DNA of 64,000 nt from Letharia columbiana (taxonomy: Eukaryota > Ascomycota > Lecanoromycetes > Lecanorales > Parmeliaceae): positions 372,001-436,000 of the forward strand of contig NW_023501057.1 of the NCBI RefSeq assembly GCF_014066305.1. Direction: 5' to 3'. The notes under the pieces were generated by a model, which saw nothing but the letters and a program-made list of their open reading frames with translations, searched no databases and was not told the origin of the DNA. Of this stretch, positions 1 to 11,715 are shown piece by piece. Each line of letters begins with the position of its first letter. The first letter of the stretch is position 1. A program made the position numbers and the translations under genes.

Positions 1-720
1 GTATCTACGCTTAATAGTTAAATGCCTCTATTTAAATTTAAATAAAATCTTATAAAGTCTTTATAGAGATATCGTAGAGTCTCTATAGAGATTACTTCTA
101 ATATATTTAGCGTAGATATTCTTAGAATTAGCTTTTTTAACTAAGTTACTAATAATAATATCTATACTTTTATTTTAAATTAATTATAATCTAAAGAATT
201 TAATTAATTACTCTAAAGCGATACTAGCTATAATTAAAAATAATATATTTAATCTATTAAAGATTAAAGATTTAAGAATACTTAAATTTCTTATTAAAGA
301 TTAAAAACTTTAATTTTTTTAGAGAGTTACTCGAGTAATAATTACGTCGAAAATAAGTTTTAAAATTAAATATTTTCGAGTAAAATATCTTATTTTAATA
401 AGAATATATTTTAAATAAAACGTCTTATATAAATAAGAACTTTTCGAATAAAATAATTTTATTTTATTAAGAATATTTCGAGTAAAATAGCTTTTTTTTA
501 ATAAGAATATTTTAAATAGAACGTTTTTAGAATAAAAAGTCTAAGTAGATATTTAAGAAAAAAACCTCGAGGTTAATTAAAATAGATTTAATTTATATAC
601 GCTAAGGCGGAGCTATAAGCTTAGAATATAATCTTATTTTTATATTATATATTAATACGAAGATAAACTAAAGGCCTTTCACTTAATAGCTCTATAGATA
701 AAAATTCTAATGGTAAAATT

Positions 721-870
721 TTAAGCCCCGCAATAAGCGGGTATTTAGGAGTCTTCGGGGAGTAAACCTCGGAGCACAAGGCATATTATCCTTAAAATCG
801 TGGATCTTTCGGGAAGAGTCCTCGGAACGTTGCGAATTTTGCACTGTCTGTCTTCGGAGCCCGGGGGGGA
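721..870. other. GC-balanced pocket in the RIP block
   Basis: This short stretch has normal CA/TG content and many GG/CC runs, unlike the DNA on both sides, so it escaped mutation or arrived later. It runs into homopolymer sequence. No coding frame of credible composition is visible. It may be the end of a repeat or a poorly read segment. Confidence 0.5.
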
Positions 871-1030
871 GCCCCTTTTGGGGGGGGAAATTTAAAGAAA
901 CCCCCCCCCCGCCCCCCCCCCCCCCCCCCCCAGGGCCCCACAAAGGCCCTTTTTTTTAAAAAAAAAAAAATATAAAAATAAAAAAAAAAAAACCCCAAAA
1001 AAAAAACTTTTTTAAAAAAAAATATAATAA

Positions 1031-1071
<41 letters not shown>

Positions 1072-1080
1072 AAAAAAAAA

Positions 1081-1144
<64 letters not shown>

Positions 1145-1200
1145 TTAAATAAAAAAAAAAAAAAATTTAAATAAATATAAAAAAATAAATAATAAAAAAA
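871..1200. repeat. Homopolymer and low-complexity tract (G, C, then A runs)
   Basis: A run of G is followed by a nearly pure C run of about 30 bases around 901-931, then by long A tracts, the longest covering roughly 1,083-1,140, broken only by single other bases. Proline/glycine-rich open frames here are artefacts of the runs. Genuine DNA of this kind is unusual; a sequencing or assembly error at a collapsed or low-coverage point is the simplest explanation. Confidence 0.75.
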
Positions 1201-3820
1201 AAATTTATACTATAGCTAAGTATTAAGAAGAGTATTTATAAAACTAAGCGCTTTCTATTTCTACGCTATCTACTTTCTAATATTTAGAATATAATTTCTT
1301 TATAAGAATTTAAGTTAGTTATTTTCTAATTATTCGAAGATATCTTTAAAGAATATAAATATATTAAATTATATTCTTTCAAACGTCTTAAAGTTCGCTA
1401 GAGGTTTAAGAAAGTATAATAAACTTTTTACGAGTAAATTTACGTAAATATTTAAGTTTAATAAACGTATTTTTAATAGTAATAAAGAACTACGTAAGAA
1501 TCTTATTACTTATTAATTAAAGTATCGTCATATTACGAAAAATAGATATTCTTATAACGTTTCTAGGCGATAAGATATATATATTAAGTAATATTATAAT
1601 ACTACTTTTAATCGCGTTATTCGTTTTTTCGAAGTAGACTATTTTAACGATTTCGATTCTTTCGATTTATACGCTTTCGATAAAGCTTTCTATATAATCT
1701 ATATATTATAAATATATATAATCTATAATCTTAAAAGAATATTTATATATCTTTTCGTTATCGCTATTAATATTAGAAGTATTATTTTACACATTTCTTT
1801 CTAATATCTCGCTATTATCTTATACTTTATATTTATCTTTAAGCGTATAATTTAAAACTATTTCGAGACGCTTTATATCTATATCTCTTATATTATAATC
1901 TTAAAAGCTTATCTTAAAATCTCTATTAATATATAATCGACTTTATATAATATCGCTAATATTTCTTAGCTTCGTTTAAATAGCGACGTTCTTATATTTT
2001 CTAGCTAAAAAATATAAGATCTAATTTCTTTAAATAATGAAATTTTAATTAATTATACTCTAGATCTTCTTATTTATATCTTAGAATCTTATTATCAAAA
2101 TAGATCTAATTATTATTAAATTAGATTACGCGCCTAGTAATAGAAAGTAATACTTACTATACGAGATTTATCTTAATATAAATTATCTCGAGATATTCTT
2201 TCGAAATATTTACTAATTCTTTCAATTATTTACTATAGATTCTTTCGAATTATTTACTATAGATCGATCTATTAGCTATTTTAGAAAACGAGTTATAATT
2301 AATTCTAATTCGACTATTTCTTCGATAGATGCGATTTCTCGAGATATTCTTTTTCCTATACTATTTACTAGCGATATTTCTCTTCTTCTTTCTTTATAAA
2401 AGTAATTTTTTAAAAGACTCGCTTACGCTACTTAGATCGTTAATTAATATATATATATAATTAAAAGAGTCGAGAATAGAGCTTAATCGTCTCGATTCTA
2501 TTAATCATATTAATATTATAAGATAAAGATATAAAATAATAAGATATAAAATAACGAGATATAAAAAGATAAGGTATAAAAGTAATATCGTTAGTACTAC
2601 TCTCGTCGTTAATATTATTATTAATATTATCATCTTAAATAATAGTCTTATTATTTTTATCGTCGAATATATTAATAATAATATTCTTCTTCTTATTACT
2701 TATTCTCTCATTAAGACGCTCGCGATCTCAATTATAATATTTCGAGTCTTAAAGCTTCTTTTCTTTAGCTACTTTATTAATATTCTTCTTCTTCTTAAAG
2801 ATCTAAATTACTATATCTTAATTATTTATCATCTAAGTTTATATATTCTCTTATATCTTATAACTATAATCTACTTTTTTATTCTATCTTAGCTAATTAT
2901 ATTTATAATTAAGATACTTCTTTATATACGTATTTAATACTCGCGTAATCTCGCTTAGTAACCTTTATAAACTTCTCTTATACTCTTTTTTAGAATCGTC
3001 TTATCGAGTTTACTTTATATCTCGCTTAATATTTAAGAGTAATATCTATAATAAGAATCTTATTATTCTCTATTAATCGCTTTTCTACTATAAGACGCTA
3101 ATCTAGCTATTATTTATAATAACGTTTTCTTAATATATATAATATAAGAGTCGAAGCTAAGAGTTTAAGAGTTCTTTATTAATCGACTACTATTAATTTA
3201 ATTTCGTAGATTCTTTATTATTTACTTTTATTTATTTATATATAATCTTATAGTATTAAAATTATTTTATAAAGATAAGTTATTACTATCTTTCTCTTCT
3301 TAGCTAACGATATATATTTCTTCTCTTTACTCTTTCTCTTATATATAATTTAAAAACTCTTTCTTTTCTTCTAAAAGACTTTCGAATAATATTATTTCTT
3401 CTCTTTTCGCTTATAAGAGGAAGTAGTTAAGGACGTTATAAAATCGTAAGATCTTTATTCTATTAATAGTATATTAGAGATTTCTTAAGAGTTAATTAAA
3501 AGTATAATAGATTATATTTTAGACGAATAGAAAAGAAAAGTAGCGCGATAATACTCTAATATAGCTTTAAGAGATCTATATACTATAAAGAGTTATTAAC
3601 TTACTAATAAGAGTAGAATTTTCTAACAAAATAAAGGCGACTTTCAAACGATATAGAGTCGTTTCTTTTAGACTAAGACTTCTTTATAGGCCTTATATTT
3701 AACGTATAAATATTAGAAACCTCTTTTCGCTTAGTTATTACTTATTAAAAGATAGAAGATATATATAATAAAAGCTTAATAGGTTTACTAGCTAATTATT
3801 TAATTTTATATATCTAAATA
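1200..3820. other. AT-rich RIP DNA, no feature recognised
   Basis: I see no reading frame, RNA gene or clear repeat boundary in this stretch. Composition is as in the rest of the left block. It is probably degraded transposon sequence, but no motif could be assigned. Confidence 0.6.
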
Positions 3821-3960
3821 AGTAGTTACGCTAACGCCGTATAGGGTAACTTTATAATTAAATTACTATTTTATAATATAAAATAGTAATTTAATTTATA
3901 AATTTCGTTTTAAATTATTCTTTTAAATTACGTTGCTAAATCTATCTACTATCTTATCTC
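3821..3960 (+). repeat. Dispersed repeat with internal palindrome, RIP-mutated copy
   Basis: This segment aligns with 15,281-15,480. Both begin with the same approach (AAATAAGTAGTTACGCTAACG), then carry an AT-rich palindrome of about 40 bp (here 3,857-3,898), then a shared tail. This copy lacks about 55 bp that the other has after the palindrome. In the tail the differences are almost all C-to-T and G-to-A changes here relative to the 15-kb copy, which is direct evidence for RIP. Confidence 0.75.
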
Positions 3961-4019
3961 TTTTTATTCTTAATTATAGCTTTTATCTTATTATAGTTAC
4001 TACGATAACTAGTTATAAT

Positions 4020-4400
4020 CTATTAATAAAGTTACTACTATTTATAGCTATTACTATTATAACTTTATTACTATTATAACTATTATTATTATAACTATTT
4101 TTATTATAATTATCTCTATTATAGTTACTTTTATTATAGTTATCTCTATTATAGCTATTACTATTATAACTATTATATAATAATAAACTATTTTAATAAT
4201 AAATAATAATAGTTATAATAGTAATAGATATAATAGTAATAGATATAATAGTAGTAGATATAATAGTAATAGATATAATTAATAGTAATAGATATAATAG
4301 TAATAGATATTAATAATAATAGCTATAATAGAAATAGCTATAATAGATAGCTATAATAATAATAGTTATAATAATAATAGCTATTATATCGAATTTATCG
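4020..4400. repeat. Microsatellite-like array (TATAATAGTAATAG type)
   Basis: Short imperfect units built from CTATAATAG, GTAATAG and their complements repeat through the stretch. The strand sense switches near 4,190: CTATTATAA units to the left and TTATAATAG units to the right, so the array is roughly palindromic. It resumes at 4,616-4,780 after an intervening 204-bp repeat. No coding potential. Confidence 0.7.
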
Positions 4401-4411
4401 AATAAATATAT

Positions 4412-4615
4412 CTAAATATAGAAATTTTAGTTAAAATATTTTATATATATATTATTTTATAATATAATATTATAGATATATTATATCGTAGAATATTTCG
4501 CTAAGATTCTATATTATATTAGATATAGAATTATATAAATCTTAATAATTTATACTATATTAGAGTATAATATAATAGATTAATATCTTATATTATATTA
4601 TATCTTTCTAGCTAG
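4412..4615 (+). repeat. 204-bp terminal-repeat unit, copy 1 of the 203-bp type
   Basis: The unit starts CTAAATATAG and ends near CTTTCTAGCTAG. It matches the reverse complement of 43,305-43,506 closely over its length and 4,785-4,988 in the same orientation. It is therefore an isolated copy of one end of the large inverted-repeat element described at 33.6-64 kb, or an independent short element used as that end. No target duplication is visible. Confidence 0.7.
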
Positions 4616-4784
4616 TAGTTATAATAGAAGTAGTTATAATAGAAATAATTATAATAGATAGCTATAATAGTAATAGTTATAATAGAGATAGTTATAATAG
4701 ATAGTTATAATAGAAGTAGCTATAATAGAAAGTTATATTAAAGATAGTTATAGTAGATAATTATAATAGATAACGAGAATACTT
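4616..4784. repeat. Microsatellite-like array between two 204-bp units
   Basis: TATAATAG/GTAATAG units continue the array seen at 4,020-4,400. The two 204-bp units on either side therefore appear to be inserted in, or duplicated together with, the array. Confidence 0.6.
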
Positions 4785-4988
4785 CTAAATATAGAAATCT
4801 TAATCGAGATATCTTATATATATATTATTCTATAATATAATATTATAAATATACTATTTTATAATATATATTATTAAGATCTCATATTATACTAGATATA
4901 AAATTATATAAATCTTAATATCTTATATCTTATTAGAGTATAATATAGTAGATTAATATATTATATTATATTATATCTTTTCGATTAA
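4785..4988 (+). repeat. 204-bp terminal-repeat unit, copy 2 of the 203-bp type
   Basis: It has the same ends, length and orientation as the unit at 4,412-4,615; it ends TCTTTTCGATTAA, close to the CCTTTTCGGTTAG end seen at 63,060-63,072. The two copies lie about 373 bp apart. Confidence 0.7.
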
Positions 4989-5039
4989 TAAATTAAAGTC
5001 TTCGAAATATCGAATACTACTTAGATATATATATCGCTA

Positions 5040-5262
5040 GAATAAAAATAGATTAATAAAGTAATAATATTCTTAGAGAGCTAGTTATTTTAAAGTATAA
5101 TATTTCTATATATAGATTTTTAATAAGAAGACGTAAGAGATTTAACGAGCTAACTTAGTTAATTTAATTAAAGAGCGTAGATTTAATAAATATATAATTA
5201 GCTATATATATAAATTTAAGATTTTTTAATTTAACTCTATTTTATTCTTTTATATATATTAA
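5040..5262 (-). repeat. Inverted copy of the repeat at 11,895-12,120
   Basis: Read on the minus strand, this segment shares the order of blocks found at 11,895-12,120: a TATATATAAAAGAATAA block, an AAATCTTAAATTTATATATA block, then CTACGCTCTTTAATTAAAT and a TCTTATTAAAAA block. A further minus-strand copy lies at 51,775-52,245. This copy and the 11.9-kb copy face away from each other on either side of the LTR retrotransposon. Confidence 0.65.
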
Positions 5263-5554
5263 TATATTAATTAAAAATAATAATAATAATAATTAAAATG
5301 AAAAGATTATAATAGATATTAAAATTAACTTCTTATTAATTAAATTTAAATTAATTTATAGTTAATTAACTTTCTAGAAATTTATTATTAATATAAATTC
5401 TCTTTTTTCTATTAAAATTTTACTACTATTTTTTTAAATTCTAGAACTTATTCTACGCTTTCTAATAATTTAAAAATTCTAGAATTCGATCTTATAGTTT
5501 TAAGTAAATCTTAAATTAAAGTATTTTTACTCTTCGAGAGTCGAATTTAATCTC

Positions 5555-5784
5555 TATTAAACTTAAAGAGTCTTAGAGTTATATAGTAATATAAAATTAG
5601 AAAGATAGATATATTCGTATATCGATCTAATAGTAAAATTAATTCTTAAGAAAATAAAGAAGACTCGAGGGGAATCGCTTACTTAAGCTTATTCGCTAAG
5701 ACTTCGCTAAGTATATATTAGACGTATATAAGTTAAGTAATCTAGAGTTCTCTTACTTAGAATCCTTAAGCCTCTTTTCTAATA
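5555..5784 (-). repeat. 3' LTR of the gypsy element
   Basis: This 230-bp copy has exactly the same length as the right LTR. Differences between the two are nearly all G/A and C/T, and this copy is the more heavily mutated (for example TATTAAAC against TATTAGAC at the start). Confidence 0.92.
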
Positions 5785-6949
5785 ATTATCTTCTTTCTTT
5801 AAAGATTCGTTCTTAAATCTTAGTGTAGAAAGAATATTTTTTTATTATTAGAAGATTTATTAAAACTCTTTAAATCTTATAGAAAAAGAAAAAAAAGAGT
5901 TCTTTATAATAGTATAGCGTAAATATAATATATTATAAATATATAATAAAAGTATATAATACTAATAGATAATATTAGATATACTCTTATAGATTAGATA
6001 TAATTATAATAATATATAGAGTAGCTATTAACGTAGTAATTTAAATACGCGATATATATAATTAGAGTATAGACTATAATAATATTTACTTTTCTTTAAA
6101 AAGTTTTTCTATTTTATTAATACTTCTTTATTACTCTTAATAATCTACGCTCTCTATAATAAATATATAATAAATATATATTTAATTAATATATTATATA
6201 GACGTTATAACTATTATAGTAAGTTCTTAAAAGATCTTATAGTTATATATATATTTCTTATATATTAATAATTATAATTTATTACGCTCGCTCTTCGTAG
6301 CGCCGAATCCTTATCGATATTAAATGAGAATATCTATTATCGCTATATATAATAAGTCTTTAAGTATATTATTCGCTCGTATAATATTATATTTAATAAT
6401 AGTAATAATATAATTATTAAGTATTATTATTACGCTCGCCTTTAAAGCGATTATATTATAATAAGTTTTCGTATAAATAACGCGTAATAAACGTATTTAT
6501 AGCGTCTACTAATTTACTTAAAAGATCTTTATAAATAAATATATTATTATCGACGCTAACGCTATAATTCGCGTTCGCTTATAATATATTTATATTATTT
6601 ATTATCTTCTTATCCTCGATACCCTTAATTTTATATTTATTACGCGATTTAAGATTATTTATAAATACTTTAATACGATCTTAATAATAATCTAATATAT
6701 TAAAAATTAATTAAAAATAAAGAAGAAGTTAAATAGCGAAGCGGCTTCGCTTAATAAAATAAAGACTCTTCGAAAGATTCTAGATATTCTAACGGGTATC
6801 TACGACGCTATACACTTTATCGTATATACTTATACTTTTTACATTTATTTCTTATTCTTTATATCTATATTAATTATATTTTAGATTAATCTTTCGCTAA
6901 TAAATATATCTTTTACACTCTTTAAGTTAAGCTCGAACTCTAAGAGTAA

Positions 6950-7150
6950 TAAAAATAAGAGTAAGATAAATAATAGTAAAGATAAAGAGAAAGAGAAGGA
7001 TAAAGAGAAAGAAGAAGAGAAGAATAATGATAATAAGATGAATAATAAAGTGGGGTTTATCTACAAGGGCGGTTCGAGGAATAGTCTTAATAATAACGAC
7101 GTCGGTGATAATGACTTCGATAGAGTCTTTAAGAGATTTAATTAGCCCGC
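6950..7150. other. Charged-residue-rich, less mutated pocket inside the gypsy element
   Basis: A purine-rich tract (6,960-7,050) is followed by about 90 bp with GGGG, CCGCC and CGACGTCGG sequence that RIP spared. On the plus strand a frame here reads as a lysine/glutamate/asparagine-rich segment, antisense to the pol frame. Whether this was ever coding cannot be told; it lies between the pol remnant and the 3' LTR. Confidence 0.4.
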
Positions 7151-10119
7151 CGTTTTATCTATATATATCTTATACTACGACATCTATTACTTCTAGCAAT
7201 ATAGCCTTTTCTCTATTATCTTCGAGTATTAATACTTTTTATTAGTTCTTTTAATACTATTTTTTATTATAATATTCGAGATTTAACTCTCTATAGCTGA
7301 GTTCTTTATTTTTAGATATTTTTTAAAATCGTTAGCCTTCGAGCCCTTTTTTAATATCTATATCTTACACTTTTCGTATTTATAAGCTATACTTATTAAA
7401 CTCGTTAATTAAGTCTTATATATTCTCTATAACTTCTTTATTAAGTTATTTATTATACTTCTTAGAATAATCTTCTTATCGAATAAGATATTCTATCTTA
7501 TTCTTTCTTATATACTTCTTATATATAAATTTCATCGAATATTCTTCATTATTTTTTATTAATTTAGAAATAGAATACTTAGAGATATCTAGATCTTTAA
7601 GTCTTCGTTTATATAATTTCAGTAATAATATATAAAAAATAGAGTGAATTTAATAGATAGGCGATAGCTATAGTCGATATGCTTATATTTTAATATACTT
7701 CTAAATATAAAATAAACTAATTAGCTTATTAGAAAGCTTTTTACTTAATCTCTTTTATTTTAAATTCTTTATAAAAAGTATAATAAGATTATCGCGATTA
7801 AATCTTTACGATTTATAATTCTTATTATAAGACTTCGATTACGTTTTTTATACACTTTACTAGCGTCTTATAAGTTCTTATTAAATTAAATCAATTTCTT
7901 TAATATATTCTTTCGCTACGAGTACTCTTTTCTCGATAGTACTATTCTTAGCGATTAACTTAAGTTTCGACTAATATTTATATATAGCGAAGAATAAATT
8001 ATAATTAATTATTTTATACTCGCTATAATAATATATAAATTTCGCGATTAATAGAAGCTCTACTTAATCGTCTTATCGCTTTAAATAGTATATTTTTAAA
8101 TAATATTTTAGAATCTAGTTTTATCGCTTTATTTATTCGTTAATTTATAGATAAAAGATAGTATTTAGTCTACGTTTTATATATAACTAATAGTAAACTT
8201 TCGATTAAAACGTATTTATAAAAATAGATTTTCGATTTATAACGATATCTTCTAGTACTTTATATTAAAGAATAATTTTCTTTATAAATAACTCTTTTAG
8301 TTATATAGCGTTAATTATCTTATTAATAAATATATATCTTAATATTTTAATATATCGATTAATTATTATAAGGATCGAGTTATAAATATAATCTTTATAT
8401 TTACTAGAAGAAAGATCTATAATAAAATTTATTATAATTTTCTTTTATAATCTCGTTAATAAAAGAAGTATATCTAGTTTACTATAGAAATAATAGCGTT
8501 TTATCTTTATACGCTAATAGATATCGTATATATTAATATACTCTTTAATATCTACGCGAATATTATTTTAGTAATATTTTCTATTTATTAGCTCGAATAT
8601 CTTATTAATATTAAAATATCTAATTATAAAATCGTTATAATAGTATTTTAATAGCTCTTCTTAGATTAAGTCTTTCTTAAAAATATATAATCTATTATTA
8701 TATCTTAATAGCCTCTAGTTATTTTAAGTTTAATTATCGACGCTCTATATTTACTTATCTAATATTTTATTAGCTTTATATTATTTAATAAGAGCGTTCT
8801 CTTATTAAAATATCTTTATAAGTTTATAAATAAGCTTATTATTTATATTATATATTATTTTACTAATTATTAATACTTCGATAATTAAATATAAAATAAG
8901 CTATTTATAATTAGTAGTTCTAGTAATAGAGTTAAGTCGCTTATTAATTATATTATAATTATATTAAGTAAATATCTTACTTAAGCTCTCTCTTATTAAA
9001 GATTAAAATTCTTTAAATCTCGAAGAATATATTATATTTAAGTAAGTTTCTTATATTGCGATAGTTATTAAATTCTTAAATATTATCTTTTTTATAAATA
9101 CTTCTTCTCGAGGATTAATATCTAAGGGACTCTTATCTATACTTAGACTATTTAATACGATAGAGTATTTACTATTAAAACTATATTTCTTATATATATA
9201 GTTTACGCTATCTTTATAAACTATCTTAATAATAGCTAGAATAGAATTCGAAAGACTTTTTATTTTAATTAGTTTCTACTATAATATAAAGAGAAGTCTA
9301 TTAATTAATTCGTTTTCGCCTTTATAATTAAAACGTTTTAAAGGTATATCGATAGAGTTTATCTTATCTAGTCTATACGAAATTAAGAAATTATATAAAG
9401 AAAGTTTTATTATTTAGCGAGCTTATCTACTATTTAATATCGATTATCTTATAAAATACTTTAAATTATTATAATTAATAAGAATTTTAATAGAGTAAAA
9501 ACTTCTCTTTAGGTAGTAGCGCTAGTATTTAAATACTATAATAATCGCGAGAAGTTCTTAATCGTATATTTTATAATTATACTCTATATTAATTATCTTT
9601 CTCGAATAAAAAGCGATTAGATATTACTATTTATTCGTATATAGTTAAGTTAATATACCCGCTATAGCGAATAATAAAGTATTAATTTCGATTCGAATTA
9701 AAAGCTGAGAATTAAAATATTTAAGAAGAGGCGCGATTATAAAGACGCTCTTTAGCTCTTTAAATATATACTCTATAGCGTCGGGCTATAGAAATAATTC
9801 TAACTTAATACCTTTTTTACTTCTCTTAAAAAGTTCTATTAAAGGGCCTATAATTTAGAAATAGTAATAAATAAATCTTCGATAGAAATTTATAAACTCT
9901 AAAAAGATTTATACGTTATAATAGTCTTTTAATTTTAATTACTCTTAAATTATAATTACTCTATATTTATTTATAGTAATATTAATAGTAGATATTATAA
10001 AGTCGAGAAATTTTACTTCTATAACGAAAAATTTATATTTTTTTAAACTTATATAAAGGCTATATCGTTTAAGTTAATTAAGTACTTACTTTATATAATC
10101 TAGATATTTCTTCTTCGTT

Positions 10120-10290
10120 TTAAAGTATATAAGAATATTATTTAAATATATTACGTAAAACTAATTAACTAGTTTAATTAAAGCTTTATTAATATAAGCT
10201 TAAAAGATTACTAGAGCGTTAGTTAAGTTAAATAATATTATTAGATATTTAAAGTATCTATAATATATACGAAACGCTATTTTTTACTTA
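10120..10290 (-). pseudogene. Reverse transcriptase remnant of the gypsy element
   Basis: On the minus strand 10,283-10,203 reads in one frame as a stretch ending ...LFNLTNALVIF, the gypsy RT block usually seen as PFGLTNAPATF. Eighteen codons later, in the same frame, 10,148-10,125 reads YLNNILIY where active enzymes have YLDDILIY. The spacing of 18 residues equals that of the gypsy family. Both catalytic aspartates (codons at 10,137-10,142) have become asparagine by G-to-A change, as RIP would cause. The protein is non-functional; neighbouring protease, RNase H and integrase must lie around it but I could not place them reliably. Confidence 0.88.
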
Positions 10291-11274
10291 TCGCTTTTAC
10301 GAATTTATATATAATAATAAGTATTCTTTAAATTAAATTTAATATATCGCTTAAAACTATTTAGATAGTTAAGTATCTCGCTAATTAAGAATAATAGATA
10401 TCGATTTTTAATAGTTATCTTATTTAGTCTACGATAGTTAATATATAAATATAAATCTTTATCCTTTTTTGAAATAAAGAGAATTAAAGCTTCTATCGAA
10501 CTCGTAAAATATCTTATCTAATTTTTCGTTAAAGCTTTATCGAGATAGGTTTTTAGTATCGCTAATTCTACGTTAAATAAGTTATATAGTAAATTAAATA
10601 ATAATTTCGCTATAATTTTAATAGTATAATCGCGACTCTTATATAATAATAGTTAATTTACTTCTTTCGATAAGAATATATCTTTATATTCTTTTAACTT
10701 ATTAGAAAGTTTAAGAATAATCTCTACGCTATCTATATAAATACCTTATATTTCAATCGCGTTAATTTTATATTTTTTATTTACGATTACTATTTTAGCT
10801 ATAACTAATATATAAATAGTCTTATATTCTTTTAAGATATCTGCGAATTATTATAGCGCTAGAATCTCGAGTAATTACTTTTCGACGTCGAAATACTAGA
10901 TTCGATCTTCTATATTTATTTTAATCCGCTTATTAATTAAGATTAAAAGATTTAAAATTATTAAGAGATCTTTCTTATTAATAGTATAGAAAATATATTC
11001 GTAGCGCTTAATACGTTTTTAATTATTTTATAGGCGATAGATTATCGAGTAGATACTATAGTAATAAGTTAATTTTTTATTTATCTATATAGATTTTAAT
11101 AAGAGATTATTAATCTTAATTAGATTCTACTTAACCGTAAAACGCTAGCTTATTATATTTATCTCGACGCTATTATTAAAATAGATTTCGACGAGAGTCT
11201 ATAACTCGCCTTAATTATTTAAAAGTATTTTGCCTTCGTAGATTAACGATAGAATAGATATTATTTCTATTTTT

Positions 11275-11408
11275 ACCCTTATCGTTGCGGAGTCTTCGAT
11301 AAGAGTTTCTCTTTTCCCGCCGAGTCGATTGTGTAAAGCTTATACTTATCGATCGAACCGATCGATATATCATTAAGGTTTTCCGTTTTCTGTTTTTTCG
11401 ATTAGAAT
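11275..11408 (-). other. Less mutated leader next to the 5' LTR
   Basis: This stretch keeps CCGCC, CGATCGAACCGATCG and other GC-rich words. On the minus strand it lies just inside the 5' LTR, where the untranslated leader and the start of gag would be. No primer-binding site complementary to a known tRNA end was recognised. Confidence 0.45.
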
Positions 11409-11638
11409 TATTAGACTCGAAGAGTCTTAGAGTTATATAGTAATGTGAAATTAGAAAAATAGATATATTCGTATATTAATCTGGTAGTAAAACTAATTCT
11501 TAAGGAAATAAAGGAGACTCGAGAGGGATCGCTTATTTAAGCTTATTCGCTAAGACTCCGCCAAGTATACGTTAGACGTACGTGAGCTAAGCAATTTAAG
11601 GTTCTCTTACTTAGAACCCTTAAGCCCCTTTTCTAACA
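11409..11638 (-). repeat. 5' LTR of the gypsy element
   Basis: The 230-bp copy is less mutated than its partner and ends TTTTCTAACA, followed at once by the target duplicate ATCTC. It retains a GTACGTGAGCTAAGC segment that is ATATAAGTTAAGT in the left copy. Confidence 0.92.
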
Positions 11639-11715
11639 ATCTCGATATTAGAAATAAAAAATTACTTTTTATAAATTTAATTCATAGATTTAAACTTATA
11701 AATAATAATAAAATA

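Larger units (their letters stand above)
5550..11643 (-). mobile_element. Complete Ty3/gypsy LTR retrotransposon, RIP-inactivated
   Basis: Two 230-bp long terminal repeats (5,555-5,784 and 11,409-11,638) bound a 6,084-bp element. The ends read TATTA...TCTAATA on the left and TATTAGAC...TCTAACA on the right, consistent with an original TGTTAGA...TCTAACA. The 5-bp target duplication ATCTC is present at both sides (5,550-5,554 and 11,639-11,643). The minus strand carries reverse transcriptase remnants near 10.1-10.3 kb, so the 5' LTR is the right one. A purine-rich tract on the minus strand next to the left LTR (5,785-5,800) fits a polypurine tract. I could not identify a primer-binding site. 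The interior is full of stops and it cannot be active. Confidence 0.93.

Noticed and set aside
707..998. Glycine/phenylalanine-rich small frames
   Set aside because: They are produced by homopolymer runs and are not genes.
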